Translations under genes and position numbers: made by a program | Notes under the pieces: model-generated | The model's input: the letters and a program-made list of their open reading frames with translations, nothing else | The model's database searches: none | Told to the model about the DNA's origin: nothing | Shown: positions 62,082 through 64,000 of the stretch, piece by piece | How positions within the stretch are numbered: position 1 is the stretch's first letter | Layout of the letters: each line of letters starts with the position of its first letter | Source of the DNA: Arthrobacter sp. DNA4 | Lineage (GTDB): Bacteria; Actinomycetota; Actinomycetes; Actinomycetales; Micrococcaceae | Assembly: GCF_024362385.1 (NCBI RefSeq) | Contig: NZ_CP101466.1 | Location: 3,596,001-3,660,000, forward strand | Length of the DNA stretch: 64,000 bases | Reading direction: 5' to 3'

Positions 62082-63236
62082 ATGAGCATCCCAGGCGGTT
62101 CTGATCCATCCGGGCCCGGCGGCGCCGGAAACCCCAACCCCCGGCAGCCGGGCCCAGCCGGTACCCACCGTCCTGCCTGGATCGTTGCCCTTGGCCGTCG
62201 CCGCTGGATCGCAGCCCTGCTGGCGCTGGTGCTGGTGGTGGCCGCGGGCATCGCGGTCTTCAGCCTGAACCGGGCTTACCAGGAAGCGCAGCCTGCAGCC
62301 ACCCAGACCCAGTCGCCCAGCGCGACCCCCACGCCGACGCCGACTCCCACGGCGTCCGAAACTCCCCCGCCGGCGCCTGCTCCACCGCCGCCACCTGCGC
62401 CGATCCCGGACCTGCCCGCGGCCCCAATGAACATCCTGGTCATCGGCAGCGACACCCGCGATGTCCCGGCCCGCGAGGCCGCAGCCCATACGGCAGCCAC
62501 CGGTGAACCCCAGGACCAGCGGGCGGACACGCTCATGGTGGTCCACGTTCCTGCCGACCGGCGGAGCCTCTACCTCATCTCCATCAACCGCGACAACTGG
62601 GTGGACATCCCCGGGTTCGGCAGCGCCAAGATCAACGCCGCGCTGCAGTACGGCGGCATTGACATGCAGACGGCCACGGTCCAGCAGCTGCTGGGAATCA
62701 CCATCGACCACACGCTGATGCTCGATTTTGGCGGGTTCAAGATCCTGGTGGACGGTCTGGGCGGGATCGACGTCAATGTCCCGATCGCCTTCCAGTCCAC
62801 CATCGACACCCAGCATGTCTTCAGCGCCGGCGTGAACCACCTCGATGGCCAGGCTGCGCTGGAGTTCTCCCGCGAGCGCCATGCCTTCACAGACGGCGAC
62901 TTCCAGCGTGTCCGTGACCAGCAGATCATGCTCCGCGCCATCCTGGGCCGCCTCACCGCGGGCGGTGCCCTCAATGACGTGAATGCGGTGCGGTCGCTGG
63001 TCGATTTTGCCTCCTGCTGCCTCACGGTGGACAGGGGCTTCGATCCCATTCAGGCCGCAATGCTGGCCTACAGCCTGCGGAACCTCGATGTGAACGCCAT
63101 CGGCACCATGACGCTTCCGACGACGGGCTCCGGCTTCGTGGCCGGGCAGTCCGTGCTGTTCCCGGACTACGGGGGCATCGCGGCGGTGGGCGCGGCCCTG
63201 CGGGAGGGCCGGATCGCGGACTTCGCGAAGCCGTAG
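62082..63236 (+). CDS. LytR-CpsA-Psr (LCP) family wall-polymer ligase
   Basis: 384 residues. A cytoplasmic Pro/Gly-rich start, one membrane helix (LALVLVVAAGIAVFSLN), a Pro/Thr linker, then the LCP domain: NILVIGSDTRD, QRADTLMVVHVPADRRSLYL, INRDNWVDIPGFG, KINAALQYGGI, and SRERHAFTDGDFQRVRDQQ, which supplies the catalytic Arg and Asp residues. LCP proteins attach teichoic-acid-like or arabinogalactan polymers to peptidoglycan. It carries a CC pair (FASCCLTV) that may form a disulfide. Confidence 0.92.
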   Translation: MSIPGGSDPSGPGGAGNPNPRQPGPAGTHRPAWIVALGRRRWIAALLALVLVVAAGIAVFSLNRAYQEAQPAATQTQSPSATPTPTPTPTASETPPPAPAPPPPPAPIPDLPAAPMNILVIGSDTRDVPAREAAAHTAATGEPQDQRADTLMVVHVPADRRSLYLISINRDNWVDIPGFGSAKINAALQYGGIDMQTATVQQLLGITIDHTLMLDFGGFKILVDGLGGIDVNVPIAFQSTIDTQHVFSAGVNHLDGQAALEFSRERHAFTDGDFQRVRDQQIMLRAILGRLTAGGALNDVNAVRSLVDFASCCLTVDRGFDPIQAAMLAYSLRNLDVNAIGTMTLPTTGSGFVAGQSVLFPDYGGIAAVGAALREGRIADFAKP

Positions 63237-63401
63237 CCGGGCGGGGCGCCCATATAAGATTTCGCGGCGCAAATTGCTTTCCGCGGCCCACATGTCAGGG
63301 GCCGCAGGGAACGTGCGGGGCGCGGGTATATTTGCGCGTCGTACACCCCGGGTTCACCCGGCCGCCGGAATTTGTGTGCCGGCCCGGGAAAGCCTGAGGA
63401 C

Positions 63402-64000
63402 ATGACTGAGTCCTCCCAGGCAGGGGTTTCCCGCCGCACCATCGTCAAGAGTTCCGTCCTCGCCGCCGCGCTGGCATCCGTGCCTGCCGCCAACGCTTCG
63501 GCAGCGACCCAATCTCCCGCGGCGTCGCGCTGGTCCGCAACCGGCTCACCCTGCCCAGCGGCATCGCCACCGGCGACGTCACCTCCGATTCCGCCGTCCT
63601 CTGGTCCCGCGCCTCGGGCGCCGGGCGGATGACGGCGGTCCTCCGGGCAGTGGACGACGGCCAGGTCCTGCGCGGGCGCGGCGCCTTCGAGCGGGTCCTC
63701 CGTGGGCCCCGGGCCACCCAGGCCTCGGACTTCACCGCCAAGATCCACGCCGGGAACCTGCCCTCCAACACCCGCTTCGCGCTGGAAATCGGCTTCGAGG
63801 ACGACGGCGGCGTGGCGAGACGGTCAGCGGCAGCTTCCGCACGGCGCCGGACGCCGGGACGGTCAACGGCAGGGGCCGCACCGGCGGGACCAGCAACGGA
63901 GGCGAGGTCCCGGCGTCGTCAGCGCAAAGCTTTGTGTGGACCGGTGACACCGCCGGTCAGGGGTGGGGCATCAACGAGGAGATTGGCGGCATGCGCGGCT
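63402..64000 (+). pseudogene. phoD: PhoD-type alkaline phosphatase, two frameshifts, 3' end outside window
   Basis: Starts at ATG 63402 (GAGGA upstream) with a Tat signal SRRTIVKSSVLAAAL. The frame then breaks twice. From about 63503 the conserved PhoD text continues one base shifted (SRGVALVRNRLTLPSGIA, SAVLWSRASG), and from about 63814 in the third frame (GETVSGSFRTAP, FVWTGDTAGQGWGINEE). Adding one G near 63506 and one G near 63814 would restore a single protein. Both places are G/C-rich short runs. The Tat-exported enzyme would release phosphate from esters or teichoic acid. Assembly error or real loss cannot be told apart here. Confidence 0.8.

Noticed and set aside
63237..63401. Possible regulatory region before phoD
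   Set aside because: AT-rich patches (TATAAGATTT, GGTATATTTGC) may be a promoter or Pho box but no repeated 11-mer pattern could be confirmed by eye.

Overview
The window is a stretch of high-GC actinobacterial chromosome. Lineage is inferred from gene style: dense packing, ATGA/GTGA stop-start overlaps, many GTG starts, an ANTAR regulator, a class F sortase, an LCP protein, a lipoprotein COX subunit II, and GC-rich palindromic intergenic repeats. A soil Micrococcaceae such as Arthrobacter or Pseudarthrobacter fits best. No rRNA, intact tRNA, CRISPR array, transposase or integrase was seen. The content is mostly stress, metal and anion defence plus central metabolism.

Layout. 0-4.7 kb: end of a hypothetical gene, an HTH regulator divergent from two aldo/keto reductases and an SDR, and two REP-like palindromes. 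4.7-7.6 kb: arsenic operon arsR-aqpS-arsC-arsO (minus) with an AT-rich operator; no ArsB or Acr3 pump. 7.7-10.1 kb: map, an inserted phosphotransferase bounded by 48-bp direct repeats, and a GNAT. 10.2-15.4 kb: APC permease, FetB-like permease, YceI, small membrane protein, CDP-alcohol phosphatidyltransferase. 15.4-17.8 kb: fluoride operon usp-crcB-crcB behind a crcB-motif riboswitch, with a haloacid dehalogenase immediately upstream. 17.9-24.2 kb: reactive sulfur (cst-type) locus with a CstR-like repressor, four rhodanese-domain proteins (one fused to a persulfide dioxygenase), TauE, thioredoxin and an MFS carrier, and two operators lying exactly in promoter spacers.

24.2-34.2 kb: ten tightly packed minus-strand genes: SPW membrane protein, CU044_2847 (Trypco1) protein, phosphoribosyltransferase-hydrolase fusion, erythromycin-esterase gene (frameshifted), acetyl-CoA synthetase, 2-oxoacid dehydrogenase E1alpha/E1beta/E2 without E3, acyl carrier protein, alpha/beta hydrolase. 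This is the best candidate here for an undescribed system. Its makeup recalls mycobacterial dormancy genes, and a degenerate DosR-like box lies upstream. 34.4-42.7 kb: two secreted phosphoesterases, a BBE flavoprotein, a frameshifted YbdK-type ligase, small hypothetical genes, and a PaaK-like adenylating enzyme coupled to a 58-residue Cys-containing protein. 42.7-48.2 kb: VIT-family transporter, cytochrome oxidase ctaC-ctaD, zinc alcohol dehydrogenase and partner. 48.2-54 kb: iron ABC importer fbpABC with DtxR-like sites, and NhaA with an acidic calcium-loop-like tail. 54-56.4 kb: CHRD-like surface protein, class F sortase, lipoprotein. 56.4-61.1 kb: PAS-ANTAR regulator, then a copper locus (CsoR-type operator, HMA chaperone, CopB ATPase, DUF6153, DUF305). 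61.2-64 kb: LMW tyrosine phosphatase, LCP protein and a PhoD phosphatase broken by two frameshifts and cut by the window edge.

Four genes (about 31.8, 40.1, 63.5 and 63.8 kb, the last two in one gene) need one- or two-base indels to restore conserved proteins, and a fifth (about 4.3 kb) may. Assembly indel errors are therefore a serious alternative to real pseudogenes. All assignments come from reading the sequence and family knowledge; no database search was run.
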